A stretch of DNA of 43,551 nucleotides from Chthoniobacter flavus (GTDB lineage Bacteria; Verrucomicrobiota; Verrucomicrobiia; Chthoniobacterales; Terrimicrobiaceae). The notes beneath the pieces were generated by a model, which saw only the letters and a list, made by a program, of their open reading frames with translations, did no database searches and was not told the origin of the DNA. The stretch is taken from contig CAMCXK010000023.1 of the NCBI GenBank assembly GCA_945883435.1, positions 1-43,551 on the forward strand, given 5' to 3'. The position numbers and the translations under genes were made by a program. The stretch's first letter is position 1; each line of letters begins with the position of its first letter. Positions 26,034 to 34,820 of the stretch are shown piece by piece.

Positions 26034-26903
26034 TCAGCTTGGGAAATAGCGTCGCAGTTCCAGTCGCACTTGAGCCTCGAACCGCTGGATCATCGCGCAG
26101 GTGAAGTCGACAGGATCGATGTTGTCATCGCTCATCAACGGGGTGAGGTCCATGCCGGTGATGACTTGGGTGGCCGAGTCGCCATCCCGGGGTTCATAAA
26201 ATGTCGCATTAGCCGCGCGGCGGCCTGTGACGGCCAGATCGTAGCGTTTGCCTCCGGCAATCTGGGACACAAAAACCTCGTTCAAGCGGTTCGCCAGCGA
26301 GTCGTGCCCGCTCACGTCCATCCGGATTTTTTCATGGTCGCAGAGCCAGTCCAAATCCCGCCACACTTCGCATCCGACAAGCCGCGCCGGCCTTGATTCG
26401 GGTGGCAGCGAGCGAACGGCACGCAGGACAGCGGCGAAAACGCCGGTGTGGGTGCGATGCTTGTCGGCGGGATTGTGGGTGTAAAGAACGCTTCCCGGAC
26501 AAGCTTCCAGAATCGATGCCAACTCCCGCTCGAGACGTGTGATCGCAGGGTCGGTGGTTTCGGCGCTGGAATGTCCCAGTTGGATCATGGCTGTGTAATT
26601 TCCGATCCGCGCGGCCTCCTCTTGTTCCCGAATGCGCATCGCAGCAAGCGATTCCGCCGTGGTTTCTTTAAGGGCGTCTTTTCGGGCGCTTCCCCGGCCA
26701 TCGGTGCACGTGATGCCGGCGAATCCGAGATTGGCCTTCCCGTGGCAAAGGGCGATGCCTTCGAAGGCCATGAACTCCAAGTCATCATGATGAGCCCCAA
26801 TGCCGAGGTGGGTGGTTGCCGCAAGGGCCTCGCCGAGAGGGAGTCCATCGCGGGTCCAGATGCGGGCCCGCTCGATTTCCATAAGTTTGACAACTCCGCT
26901 CAT
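26034..26903 (-). CDS. PIG-L/LmbE-family zinc deacetylase
   Basis: A 289-residue de-N-acetylase. The zinc site is visible as GIGAHHDDLEFMAFEG (AHxDD) and HRTHTGVFAAV (HxxH), with THNPADKH preceding. Known members remove acetyl groups from GlcNAc-linked substrates such as GlcNAc-PI, GlcNAc-malate or chitobiose. It lies between a PHP phosphoesterase (4-bp overlap) and nagB (1 base), which suggests a GlcNAc derivative as substrate. The start ATG at 26901-26903 follows from the overlap; an in-frame ATG at 26882 is possible. Confidence 0.9.
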   Translation of the reverse strand: MSGVVKLMEIERARIWTRDGLPLGEALAATTHLGIGAHHDDLEFMAFEGIALCHGKANLGFAGITCTDGRGSARKDALKETTAESLAAMRIREQEEAARIGNYTAMIQLGHSSAETTDPAITRLERELASILEACPGSVLYTHNPADKHRTHTGVFAAVLRAVRSLPPESRPARLVGCEVWRDLDWLCDHEKIRMDVSGHDSLANRLNEVFVSQIAGGKRYDLAVTGRRAANATFYEPRDGDSATQVITGMDLTPLMSDDNIDPVDFTCAMIQRFEAQVRLELRRYFPS

Positions 26904-27601
26904 GAATTTTCGGAAGCCCGCTGGTCTTGTCGTGGCGGACGTGGGTTTTTCCAGCGGAGCCAATTGGCGAGATTTTTTTGCATGGCCTCGCGAAACGTCA
27001 AACGGCGTCCCTCCGGTTTTCCCTGGCCATGCCGGAGTGCCTCCAAAAGTGCGGGCAGCGTCGGTTCGGATAAATCGAAGACCGTGGTGGCGATGCCCAC
27101 GGCACAATCGTGGTGGGCGTCGCTGGAGGCGGTCATCGCAAGCCCGCGGGATTGTGCATAGGCATACGCCCTCGCATTGTGCGACGAGGCGGTCACGGCA
27201 GCATTGAAAACTTCGAGCGCTTCGAGATCCAGGGTGTCGAGGGTTTTCTGGCGGATGCCGGCGCGCCACGCGTCAAACGGATGCGCGGGAATCCCGACTC
27301 CTCCGGCGTCGCGAATGGCTTGCAGAACGGTTTTTGCAGGCTGGCCTTTGAGTTGGGGAAGAGTGGCGCCTATGCAGAGCAGATGTCCTTCCGCGGTGCT
27401 CACTTCGACCCCCGGCACAACCAAGAACCCCTCTGGAACCCCTTTTTGGGCCAGATAGGCGTGGGCTTCACAGGTGTTGTGGTCGGTGATTGCGATGCCA
27501 GTGAGCCCGCGTGCGATGGCGGCCCGGATCATTGCCTCGGGCGGGCAGCACCCGTCCGAGGAATAGTGCGTGTGCGTGTGAAGGTCGAATCGATGCAACA
27601 T
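26900..27601 (-). CDS. PHP-domain phosphoesterase
   Basis: A 233-residue protein of the PHP metal-dependent phosphoesterase family. Metal-binding motifs are FDLHTHTHYSSDG at the N-terminus, AITDHNT, VPGVEVSTAEGHLL, IPAHPFD and ASSDAHH. Small stand-alone PHP proteins act on nucleotides, polyphosphates or sugar phosphates. As first gene of the PHP/PIG-L/NagB operon it might dephosphorylate a sugar phosphate, but the substrate is unknown. It is divergent from the DUF1802 gene. Confidence 0.9.
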   Translation of the reverse strand: MLHRFDLHTHTHYSSDGCCPPEAMIRAAIARGLTGIAITDHNTCEAHAYLAQKGVPEGFLVVPGVEVSTAEGHLLCIGATLPQLKGQPAKTVLQAIRDAGGVGIPAHPFDAWRAGIRQKTLDTLDLEALEVFNAAVTASSHNARAYAYAQSRGLAMTASSDAHHDCAVGIATTVFDLSEPTLPALLEALRHGQGKPEGRRLTFREAMQKNLANWLRWKNPRPPRQDQRASENS

Positions 27602-27652
27602 GCGGCCGGTCCCTTGTTGACGGATGCGGGAGAAAAAGCGAACTCAAAAGCT

Positions 27653-28219
27653 ATGCTAGCAGCATTGAAGGAATGGGCCGTGGTGTGCGCCGCACTCGAA
27701 TCCGGCGCCCAAAGCATTCTGCTGCGGAAGGGGGGCATCGCCGAGGGGAGGCAAGGTTTCACCTACAAACACCATGAGTTTTTTCTGTTTCCCACCTGGT
27801 TTCACGGCCAGATCGAAAAAACCTCCCTTCCCGCCTGCGCTTTCCTTCCTTTCCAAAGACAGGGCGAAGTGGAAATCCGCATTGCCGCCACACTCGAGTG
27901 GACCCGCACCATCACCGATTGGCGCGTGGTGGAGCGCCTGCCCGCATTTCACATCCTCTCCGAAAATGTCTTGAGGGAACGTTTCTCCTACGACGCTGAC
28001 AAAGCCTTGTATATCGCCTTTCTCAGAGTTTACCGGATCGAACCGGCCCTGGTTTTGCCGGACCAAAAAAGTTTTGGCGGTTGTCGCTCGTGGATTGATT
28101 TGCCTGCCGCGGGTCCCTTCGTCCGGCACCCGGTCTTGAACGATGGCGATCACGCCGGGCGTGGTGCACTCTTGGAATCGATCCTTGACGGTGGATCGAT
28201 CCCGAATGCCACTTCTTGA
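27653..28219 (+). CDS. DUF1802 family protein
   Basis: A 188-residue protein of unknown function. It matches the DUF1802 pattern: ALKEWAVVCAALESGAQSILLRKGGIAEG at the N-terminus, then FFLFPTWFHGQIE, and a later segment with two Trp (LEWTRTITDWRVV). No signal peptide or membrane helices. It is divergent from the PHP operon with 51 bp between start codons. An open frame continues far upstream but is not coding there. Confidence 0.83.
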   Translation: MLAALKEWAVVCAALESGAQSILLRKGGIAEGRQGFTYKHHEFFLFPTWFHGQIEKTSLPACAFLPFQRQGEVEIRIAATLEWTRTITDWRVVERLPAFHILSENVLRERFSYDADKALYIAFLRVYRIEPALVLPDQKSFGGCRSWIDLPAAGPFVRHPVLNDGDHAGRGALLESILDGGSIPNATS

Positions 28220-28243
28220 CGCCCAAGCGCGGGACTAATAGTC

Positions 28244-29443
28244 ATGGACCCCGTCGCGATGCGGAATCTCATTTTCAAAAGTCTTTGCCTGGTTTTTCTT
28301 GCTGGCGCCGCCCCGGGACGCGCGCAAGAACCCGAGCCAACACCGACTCCGGAGACCCGCCAAGTGGTCAACGAGCGGGCCACCGTGGAGGAACAAGCCG
28401 GTTTTCAGGCGGCCCGTGCCCTGGAATCCAGTGGAGCCCAAGGGGACGCGCTGTCCGCTTACAAGCGCTTCATCAAGAAAAACCCCGCCTCGCCTCTTGC
28501 CATGCAAGCCCAGTTCCGGATTGCCGAAATTCTCGAGTCCGAGGGCGAGTCCTCCAAGGCTTTCTCCGCCTATCAAACCCTGCTCACCCAATATCCCGAC
28601 ACACCGGACTTCGAGAAGGCCGTCAACCGCCAAGTGGCGATCGCGAATGACTACCTTGCCGGCCGCAAAGTGAAACTCCTGGGGTTCGCAATTTTGCCGG
28701 GCACTGAACGGGCCGAAGAAATGTTTGCTTCAATTATTCAAAATGCTCCCTACAGCCGGAATGCCCCGATCGCCCAGTTCAACCTGGGCCTGACATACGA
28801 GCGCCAAGGCCGCATTCCAGAAGCGGCAAAGTCCTACCAAGCGGTTCTTGACCGCTATCCTGCCAGTGCGATTGCGGACGACGCGCTTTATCAAATCGGC
28901 TACATCTACATGCGTCTCGGCGAGGCGGGAAAATCCCAGGATCTCTCGGCCTTGGTAACGGCAAAAAACACTTTCGAGGATTTTCTCCTGCAGTATCCCG
29001 ACAGCGAAAAAGCACCGCAGGCCCGGGACAACCTGCAGAGCCTGGGGTCCAAGGAGTCCTCGGATCTCCTCGCCATCGCGCAGTTTTATGATCGCTCGAA
29101 AAATCATCGCGCCGCAGCCATTTACTACAACGATGTGATCCGTCGACTCCCGGACAGCGAGGACGCCACCACTGCCCGCGACCGTTTGCAAATCCTCCGG
29201 AGCGAGTTCGGTGACGAGTCCCTCCGCACCGGGCCCGAGCAAACCCAGACCGGCGAAACCGCCGCCTTGCGCCGCCGCCTCCAAGCCCAAGTCGAAACAT
29301 CCGCCCTCGCCGACTACAACGGCCCGCCTCGCGCGGATGTGGTCGCAGAGCAGCGCCCCGTTATCAGCCGCCCGCGCCTCCGAACAGGAACCCGTGACGT
29401 GGCTCCCCTGCCTGCCGTCGAACCCGCCCTGCCCAATCCATGA
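28244..29443 (+). CDS. Periplasmic TPR protein, BamD/YfiO-like
   Basis: A 399-residue protein (394 if started at ATG 28259, which gives a cleaner signal peptide MRNLIFKSLCLVFLAGAAPGRAQ). Successive TPR-like helical pairs cover about residues 45-330 (ALSAYKRFIKKNPASPLAMQAQFRIAEILE, AFSAYQTLLTQYPDTPD, AKSYQAVLDRYPASAIADDALYQIGYIYM). This resembles BamD of the outer-membrane beta-barrel assembly machine. A lipobox Cys at the cleavage site is missing, so it would be soluble rather than a lipoprotein. Its stop overlaps the start of the LptE-like gene (ATGA), supporting an outer-membrane assembly role. Confidence 0.75.
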   Translation: MDPVAMRNLIFKSLCLVFLAGAAPGRAQEPEPTPTPETRQVVNERATVEEQAGFQAARALESSGAQGDALSAYKRFIKKNPASPLAMQAQFRIAEILESEGESSKAFSAYQTLLTQYPDTPDFEKAVNRQVAIANDYLAGRKVKLLGFAILPGTERAEEMFASIIQNAPYSRNAPIAQFNLGLTYERQGRIPEAAKSYQAVLDRYPASAIADDALYQIGYIYMRLGEAGKSQDLSALVTAKNTFEDFLLQYPDSEKAPQARDNLQSLGSKESSDLLAIAQFYDRSKNHRAAAIYYNDVIRRLPDSEDATTARDRLQILRSEFGDESLRTGPEQTQTGETAALRRRLQAQVETSALADYNGPPRADVVAEQRPVISRPRLRTGTRDVAPLPAVEPALPNP

Positions 29444-29943
29444 GCCGCTTCGTCCTTTTTGTCATTGTCGCTCTCGGTGTGACGGGTTGTGGATACAAGT
29501 TGGGTGAGATCCGGCCGACTCCCATGCGCTCGGTGCGCTCTCTGGCCGTGCCCAACTTCAAAAACGACACTTACGAGTCCCGGATCGAAATTCTTTTTGC
29601 GGACACCCTCACAAAGACCCTTCAGCAGGATGGCACCTACCGTATTGTTCCATCCGACCAAGCCGACGCGGTTCTTTACTGCACGCTCACCCGGATCGAG
29701 CGAAGTCCGTTGCGCTCCGTGCAAAACAACGTTCTTGCAACCAGCGAATACGGGCTCACCGTGCATTGCCGTTACGAAGTGGTTCACCAAGGCACCGGGG
29801 CGGTTTTAAAATCCGGCACCGCCACCGGCCGGGGATCGTTCTTCAGCGGAAACGATCTTCAAACTATCCAACGACAGGGGCTCTCAAACACGGCGGCCGA
29901 TTTGGCACGGAATCTCGCCACGACCCTGACCGAGGGCTGGTAG
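29440..29943 (+). CDS. LptE-like outer-membrane lipoprotein
   Basis: A 167-residue lipoprotein with a classical lipobox (FVIVALGVTGCGYKLG). The mature part matches the LptE-type family: MRSVRSLAVPNFKNDTYESRIE, a helix of LTKTLQQDG, ADAVLYCTLTRIE and YEVVHQGTGAVLKSGTATG. LptE plugs the LptD barrel that inserts LPS into the outer membrane, consistent with the LPS gene waaA in this window. Divergent members are common in non-proteobacteria, so orthology is likely but not certain. Confidence 0.8.
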   Translation: MSRFVLFVIVALGVTGCGYKLGEIRPTPMRSVRSLAVPNFKNDTYESRIEILFADTLTKTLQQDGTYRIVPSDQADAVLYCTLTRIERSPLRSVQNNVLATSEYGLTVHCRYEVVHQGTGAVLKSGTATGRGSFFSGNDLQTIQRQGLSNTAADLARNLATTLTEGW

Positions 29944-29947
29944 TCCC

Positions 29948-30640
29948 GTGCTGACGGTTGTTCCGACTCCGATAGGCAACCGCTCGGATGTGACGTTGCG
30001 CGCGGTGGAGGCTTTGAAGGAGGCTGATCTGGTTGCGGCGGAGGATACCCGCCACAGTGGTCTGCTGCTCCACCATCTGGGCATTAAAAAACCATTTCTC
30101 AGCCTTCACGGGCACAACGAAGCGGTCCGTTGCAATGAAGTCTTGGAGAGGATCGAGGGTGGCGCGCGTGTCGCGCTGGTGACCGATGCAGGCATGCCTG
30201 GCATCTCGGATCCCGGGCAGCGCCTTGTTCAAGCTTGTCGCCAGCGTGGCCTGCCGGTCACGGTTTTGCCGGGCCCCTCGGCTTGCATCACCGCGCTCGT
30301 CGGTTCGGGATTTCCCAGTGACCGTTTTTACTTTGGAGGATTCCTGCCGGTGAAAAGTGGTCGTCGTGCGTCGGAGTTGCAGGAGGCTGCCGCACGCGGG
30401 GAAACCAGCGTGTTTTTCGAGTCTCCCCATCGCCTGCTCAAAACCCTCGATTCGCTCGCGGAAATTTGCCCCGAACGCTCTGTGTGCGTCGCCCGGGAGT
30501 TGACCAAGACGTTCGAGGAATACCGCACGGGAACACCGGTTGAGCTGTCCGACCACTACCGCAAGCACCCGCCCAAAGGTGAAATTACCCTCGTGATCGC
30601 GGGTGGCCGCCACAAGGTTGTTCCATCCGATGTGCCATGA
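29948..30640 (+). CDS. rsmI: 16S rRNA (cytidine1402-2'-O)-methyltransferase RsmI
   Basis: A SAM-dependent methyltransferase of the tetrapyrrole-methylase fold acting on C1402 of 16S rRNA. The 230-residue sequence starts with GTG at 29948 and shows VPTPIGNRSDVTLRAVEAL, AAEDTRHSGLLL, the VALVTDAGMPGISDPG signature, VLPGPSACITALVGSGFP, FFESPHRLLKTL and VARELTKTFEE. The short C-terminal domain found in some orthologues is absent. It overlaps the DUF2752 start by 4 bp. Confidence 0.95.
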   Translation: MLTVVPTPIGNRSDVTLRAVEALKEADLVAAEDTRHSGLLLHHLGIKKPFLSLHGHNEAVRCNEVLERIEGGARVALVTDAGMPGISDPGQRLVQACRQRGLPVTVLPGPSACITALVGSGFPSDRFYFGGFLPVKSGRRASELQEAAARGETSVFFESPHRLLKTLDSLAEICPERSVCVARELTKTFEEYRTGTPVELSDHYRKHPPKGEITLVIAGGRHKVVPSDVP

Positions 30641-31137
30641 TGCCGCCGCTCAATCCCTTTCAGCGCCGCAGCAGACTTCTTTTCCTCGGCGTTCTCGGCG
30701 GCGCCTCCGCATGGGTTTTTCTGAATGGCACTTTCCAACTTCCTTTTTTGCAGCGCTGTGGCATCTGGACGCTGACCGGTCTTCCTTGCCCACTGTGCGG
30801 GGGCACCCGCTCCATCAAGGCCCTGCTCGCGGGTGATTGGTCCCAATCCATCGCATGGAACCCTTTGGTCCCGCCGTTGGCCTTTCTCATAGCCTTGTGG
30901 GCTGTTCTTCTGCTCCTGGAGTTGGGTTTGAACCGCTGTCTTCTCCCGGACGCATGGTGGCCTCGCTGGAGTCGCCGCATTCTCGCGCTCTCGTTGGTGC
31001 TCTTGATGATCTGGTGGGGCGCCCGGATTGTTTATGTTTTCCAGAAAGGCAATCATCCGCTGCTCGACGCCTCCCACCCCGTGGCGGCAAGTCTTCAGTC
31101 GCTTCTGGGTCTCGCTGAGAGGCCGTGTCAGGATTGA
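30637..31137 (+). CDS. DUF2752 membrane protein
   Basis: A 166-residue membrane protein with about three helices ([58 protein letters not shown]). The DUF2752 hallmark [20 protein letters not shown] follows the first helix. The conserved Cys-x-x-Cys could bind metal or be redox active; the function is unknown. Its end overlaps by 10 bp the end of the convergent aldo/keto reductase gene. Confidence 0.83.
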   Translation: MMPPLNPFQRRSRLLFLGVLGGASAWVFLNGTFQLPFLQRCGIWTLTGLPCPLCGGTRSIKALLAGDWSQSIAWNPLVPPLAFLIALWAVLLLLELGLNRCLLPDAWWPRWSRRILALSLVLLMIWWGARIVYVFQKGNHPLLDASHPVAASLQSLLGLAERPCQD

Positions 31138-32315
31138 CTCAAGCGCTGCACAGGTGCCTCAAAGAGCATTTTGTGGGCCTCGCGCAAAATGCCAGGGATG
31201 CGCTCGGCAAAGGGATTGGCTTCCAGCGCCTGTCGCATGGCGTCGGCATCCACCTGTGCTGCATTGTGGCCGGGGAACCAGTGCCCGGCCTGTCCCAGAA
31301 GATTGTAGCGCATCTTGGCGAAATCCACCATGTCGAGCCCCGTGGCATAGTTCCAGAGCCGCAGAATTTCCCACACGTTGACTCCGCCCGGACACTCTTC
31401 CCACTCGGGAATACCGGTTTCCCACCCCGCCATCCAATCCCCTCCCAGAGAGGTGCAGAGAGCGTCTTGCAGGCGTGTTTCAATCTCCCGCACCATTCCG
31501 GAGGCGGTGCCCAGCATCGCGGCGGCGCGCACGTGGATATCAAAATCCCCGGGCCGCGCGGCTCCGAGCGAGAGGGTGTGGATTTCCGGACGAAGCAGGC
31601 AAAAAAGATCGTTGAACTCCATTGGATGCAACGGGGCACAGAGCGAACGCAATTTTTCAGAAGGTTCGTAAAGTTTCCCGCCCTTGTCGTTCGGGCTGAT
31701 GATGAACACCCCCATGTCTCGCTCACGGGCCTCTGCCAGGACTTTTTCGTTCCGGCGGTTCACCCAATACCAATGCAGGTTCACATAATCGAAACCTCCA
31801 CTTCGCACCGCATCCAGAATCACCTCCCGGCAACCATGCGTGGCAAAGCCGATGAATCGGGCCCGCCCGCTCTTTTGCAGGCCGCGGGCGACATCCAGCG
31901 GTCCCCCTGGGCGCAGGGCGTTCTCAAGAATCTCCCGTGTGTTGATGCCATGCAGCGAGAGCAAGTCCACATGCTCCAGCCTCAAATGGGCCATGGAAGT
32001 TTCAAAATCCCTTAAAAAATCGGCCCCGCTCCCCTCGGGGGAGATTTTCGTCTGAACGATCAAACCGTCGCGTTCGAATCCGGGCAGCACCCAGCCAAGT
32101 TGCATTTCGGAGCTGCCGTATCCACGGGCTGTTTCGATATGGTTGATTCCCACCTCCAAGGCGCGCTCGATCGTGGCCCGCAGGTTTTTCTGGTTCGCCT
32201 CGGGAATCTCCGAGGGCTTCAAGTCCTGCCAGGATTGCTGATAGCGCATGCCGCCACAGCTGAACACTGGCATTGAGAGGCCGGTCTTTCCAAATCGCCG
32301 CACGGGGATGCTCAT
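31128..32315 (-). CDS. Aldo/keto reductase
   Basis: A 395-residue NADPH-type oxidoreductase with the AKR barrel: [57 protein letters not shown] and [10 protein letters not shown]. Of the catalytic tetrad, Y66, K90 and H122 are present, while the first acid is E61 instead of the usual Asp. The C-terminal 120 residues extend past the barrel. The ATG at 32313-32315 gives the family N-terminus. An upstream ATG (32400-32402) has a much better AGGAGG site but adds 29 unrelated residues. Confidence 0.86.
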   Translation of the reverse strand: MSIPVRRFGKTGLSMPVFSCGGMRYQQSWQDLKPSEIPEANQKNLRATIERALEVGINHIETARGYGSSEMQLGWVLPGFERDGLIVQTKISPEGSGADFLRDFETSMAHLRLEHVDLLSLHGINTREILENALRPGGPLDVARGLQKSGRARFIGFATHGCREVILDAVRSGGFDYVNLHWYWVNRRNEKVLAEARERDMGVFIISPNDKGGKLYEPSEKLRSLCAPLHPMEFNDLFCLLRPEIHTLSLGAARPGDFDIHVRAAAMLGTASGMVREIETRLQDALCTSLGGDWMAGWETGIPEWEECPGGVNVWEILRLWNYATGLDMVDFAKMRYNLLGQAGHWFPGHNAAQVDADAMRQALEANPFAERIPGILREAHKMLFEAPVQRLSQS

Positions 32316-32400
32316 CGCGGCATTATGGAACGACACCCCGGCGATTGGGGAGGTATTTTGCTGTCGAGACCATTCGGGCGACATTGTAGTGTCGGTTTTC

Positions 32401-34266
32401 ATGAGGTCCTCCTGCCTGCTTCTTCTTGTTGCGTTTGCCCCGCTCCGGCCACTGCTGGCCGAACCGCCTGCGGTGGTCGAAAATCCAAAGCCCACCTGGG
32501 AGACCCAAAAACAAGCACGCACCTTCTCGCTTCTCATTCCAGCACCGCGCGGGCAGATCACGGACCGCAATGGACAGCCTCTCGCGCAAAGCCGGGTGAG
32601 CCACAATCTCGCGTTTGTCTTTCCTCCACCCCTTGAGTGGCCCGACGCCAAGATTGTCTCCTTCGCGCGCCAGCAAGCCGCTCTGGCTTCGAATCTCCTC
32701 CAGCGCGACATTCGCCTGTCCGATGCCGCTGTGTTGAGCCATTATAAAAACCGCGGAGTTCTGCCGTTGGATCTCGCAACCGACCTCTTGCCGCGTGAAC
32801 TTGCCGCCGTCCAGCGGGCCATGCCCCCGCACCAAATCCTCCGCCAGACCTATGTGCGATTTTACCCGGAGGGCAAGCTCGCCGCGCACCTGATCGGTTA
32901 CACCGGCTACGCCGCCCCGCTGTCCCAGCGCCCCATCGAAAACAACGACCTCATCTTCCCGGAAAGCGAGGGGCGCGAAGGGCTCGAGCAGGTTTTCGAC
33001 CGCGAACTCCGCGGACAGCCAGGCCTGCTCCAGCTCACCTTCGATGCCAATGGCAACAAGGTCTCCGAGCGCGTGTCCCGCCAGCCCGTGCCCGGCTACA
33101 ATGTGATTGCCACCCTCGATCTCGACCTGCAGCGGGAGGCGGAAAAGGTCCTTGATAAAAACACCCGCCGGGGTGCGGTGGCGATCCTCGACCCGAACAA
33201 CGGGGAGATCCTCGCCTTGGCCTCGAATCCCTCGTTCAATCCGAACGATTTTGTGCCCTCCGTGCCCGCGAAGGTTTTCTCCGACTACTCGAACGACCCC
33301 TCGAACCCCCTTCTGCCGCGGTCCTTCCGCTCGGCCTACCCGCCGGGTTCGACCTTCAAGACGTTCGTCGGCCTGGCCGGCCTCGAGTCCGGTCGCATCA
33401 CGCCGCGCGAGACATTTTCCTGCCCGACCTCGTTCGCCGTGGGAAACCATGTTTTCCGGAATTGGAAAAAGGTCGATGCCGGCCAGTTGACTTTCAAAGG
33501 AGCGCTCACCCAGTCGTGCAACACGTGGTTTTATCAAGCCGGTTTGAAAATCGGAGCCCAGCCGATCATCGACTGCGCCAAGCGCCTCGGCCTGGGGAGG
33601 CGCACCGGTATTCCCCTCCGTGCCGAAGCCGCCGGCAATATTCCCGACGATGACTACATGTTGCGAGTTCACAAACGCACCCTCAAGGGCGGTGACGTGG
33701 CCAACCTCTCGATCGGGCAGGGCGACATCCTCATCACACCCCTGCAAATGGCGCAGGCGATGGGCACGATTGCCAATGGTGGCCGCCTGCATCAGACCCG
33801 CCTCGTTCTGCAGGTCCAGTCGATCGACAACAAGGTCGTTGCCGCCTACCCGGACCGCATCCGCGCGGAAATCCCGATGCAGCCGGCTGTCCTTGATGAA
33901 ATCCGCAAAGCCATGGTGGCGGTCACCAGCGACGGGCAGGGCACCGCCCACCGCGCCAAGGTGAAGGGCATCGACGTCGCGGGAAAAACCGGCACCGCCC
34001 AGTGGGGGCCGGTCGACCGCCAGCGCATTGCCGCCTGGTTTGCGGGATTCCTGCCGGCGGAGCAACCGCGCTACGCCTTCGCCGCGCTCCACGAGGGCGA
34101 ACCGGGCGTCAAAACAATCGGCGGGGGCTCGCACGCGGCTCCCATCATTGGGCAGATTTTCAAGCCGTTTTTTTCAAAGCCGGCCACCCCGGCCGCTCCC
34201 GCCGCCACTCCGGACCAGCCATCCGAAGCGCCCGGAGAGACTCCCGCCCTCGACGAGTCGAACTAA
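32401..34266 (+). CDS. mrdA: Penicillin-binding protein 2 (elongasome transpeptidase)
   Basis: A 621-residue peptidoglycan DD-transpeptidase for lateral wall growth. It has an N-terminal hydrophobic anchor ([16 protein letters not shown]), a dimerisation domain starting at [15 protein letters not shown], and the transpeptidase domain with S317-TFK, S372-CN and K529-TG motifs all intact. [24 protein letters not shown] is PBP2-typical. The C-terminus is Pro/Ala/Glu-rich. No mreBCD or rodA is nearby. The ATG at 32401 was chosen because the open frame before it matches nothing. No clear ribosome site precedes it. Confidence 0.92.
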   Translation: MRSSCLLLLVAFAPLRPLLAEPPAVVENPKPTWETQKQARTFSLLIPAPRGQITDRNGQPLAQSRVSHNLAFVFPPPLEWPDAKIVSFARQQAALASNLLQRDIRLSDAAVLSHYKNRGVLPLDLATDLLPRELAAVQRAMPPHQILRQTYVRFYPEGKLAAHLIGYTGYAAPLSQRPIENNDLIFPESEGREGLEQVFDRELRGQPGLLQLTFDANGNKVSERVSRQPVPGYNVIATLDLDLQREAEKVLDKNTRRGAVAILDPNNGEILALASNPSFNPNDFVPSVPAKVFSDYSNDPSNPLLPRSFRSAYPPGSTFKTFVGLAGLESGRITPRETFSCPTSFAVGNHVFRNWKKVDAGQLTFKGALTQSCNTWFYQAGLKIGAQPIIDCAKRLGLGRRTGIPLRAEAAGNIPDDDYMLRVHKRTLKGGDVANLSIGQGDILITPLQMAQAMGTIANGGRLHQTRLVLQVQSIDNKVVAAYPDRIRAEIPMQPAVLDEIRKAMVAVTSDGQGTAHRAKVKGIDVAGKTGTAQWGPVDRQRIAAWFAGFLPAEQPRYAFAALHEGEPGVKTIGGGSHAAPIIGQIFKPFFSKPATPAAPAATPDQPSEAPGETPALDESN

Positions 34267-34352
34267 AAAAATTCCTTCCCCCGCTTGACAGCGTGCGTCC
34301 CATTTGATGCCTTGGGTCCTGTTAGTCACCCCAACCACAGACAACAAATCCT

Positions 34353-34622
34353 ATGAACAAAGTCCAACTCACCGAAGCCGTCCAAAAATCCCTCGGATCC
34401 ACCAAGGCCGACGCCGAGCGCGCCGTGACCGCTGTCATCGATGCCATCAAACTTGGCGTCAAAAAAACCAAAACCGTCCAACTCATCGGCTTCGGCACCT
34501 TCAAGGTGAGCAACCGCAAAGCCCGCACCGGTGTCAACCCCAAGACCGGCCAGAAAATCAAAATCAAGGCTTCAAAGACCGTGCGCTTCGTGCCCGGCAA
34601 GGCGTTCAAGGGAGCCATCTAA
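34353..34622 (+). CDS. HU-family DNA-binding protein
   Basis: An 89-residue histone-like protein: MNKVQLTEAVQKSLGSTKADAERAVTAVIDAI, then the beta-arm region with VQLIGFGTFKVSNRKARTGVNPKTGQKI and the closing ASKTVRFVPGKAFKGA. HU bends DNA and helps compact the chromosome. It has its own 86-bp upstream region after mrdA and a strong terminator after it. Confidence 0.95.
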   Translation: MNKVQLTEAVQKSLGSTKADAERAVTAVIDAIKLGVKKTKTVQLIGFGTFKVSNRKARTGVNPKTGQKIKIKASKTVRFVPGKAFKGAI

Positions 34623-34642
34623 ATTTCCCCTCCGCCATCGAG

Positions 34643-34677
34643 AAGACCCGGCCCGCCCAGCGGTCCGGGTCTTTTCA
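34643..34677 (+). terminator. Rho-independent terminator after the HU gene
   Basis: A perfect 9-bp inverted repeat, AAGACCCGG (34643-34651) and CCGGGTCTT (34665-34673), with a 13-base loop. It is followed by TTCATTT, so the transcript ends in a T-rich run. It lies 20 bp after the HU stop and separates it from the secretion cluster. Confidence 0.82.
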
Positions 34678-34731
34678 TTTGGGAAACTCCTGCCAGCGCG
34701 GGCGGCGCTTATCAAATGACGGCCCATCGTG

Positions 34732-34782
34732 ACAAGTCGAAAAATCCTCTCCGGAGTGACGATTTCGTCACATTCGACTTGT
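34732..34782. repeat. 10-bp inverted repeat bracketing the tpsB upstream box
   Basis: ACAAGTCGAA (34732-34741) and TTCGACTTGT (34773-34782) are perfect inverted repeats separated by 31 bp. The space contains the PHO-box-like 17-mer, which starts its own small hairpin GTGACG-ATTT-CGTCAC (34756-34771). It may form a nested hairpin or mark a second operator. Nothing like the outer arms was seen near the second box at 43085. Confidence 0.6.
34755..34772 (+). promoter_or_regulatory. PHO-box-like operator upstream of tpsB
   Basis: AGTGACG-ATTT-CGTCACA: two 7-mers spaced by an AT-rich 4-mer, so that GTGAC and GTCAC repeat every 11 bp. This is the architecture of the E. coli PhoB box. The 17 bases from 34756 are 15/17 identical to 43085-43101 before tpsA. 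It ends 48 bp before the tpsB start. No obvious -10 was seen downstream. Confidence 0.6.
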
Positions 34783-34820
34783 TGTTGTTCCCGCCCCATC
34801 CGCCACACTTCCCTCCCTCA

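Noticed and set aside
27110-27652. Upstream extension of the DUF1802 gene frame
   Set aside because: It overlaps the PHP gene on the other strand and has no similarity to the family; the ATG at 27653 gives the usual N-terminus.
32323-34134. Minus-strand open frame (603 codons) opposite mrdA
   Set aside because: The plus strand encodes an intact PBP2 with all three active-site motifs; the antisense frame has no family features.
34285-34313. TTGACA before the HU gene as a sigma-70 promoter
   Set aside because: The -35 is perfect, but at 16-18 bp spacing there is no acceptable -10 (TGCCTT or similar), so I do not list it as a feature.
34716-34820. Upstream ATG that would lengthen TpsB by 35 residues
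   Set aside because: The added residues do not look like a leader and would place the PHO-like box inside the gene; the ATG at 34821 gives a proper signal peptide.
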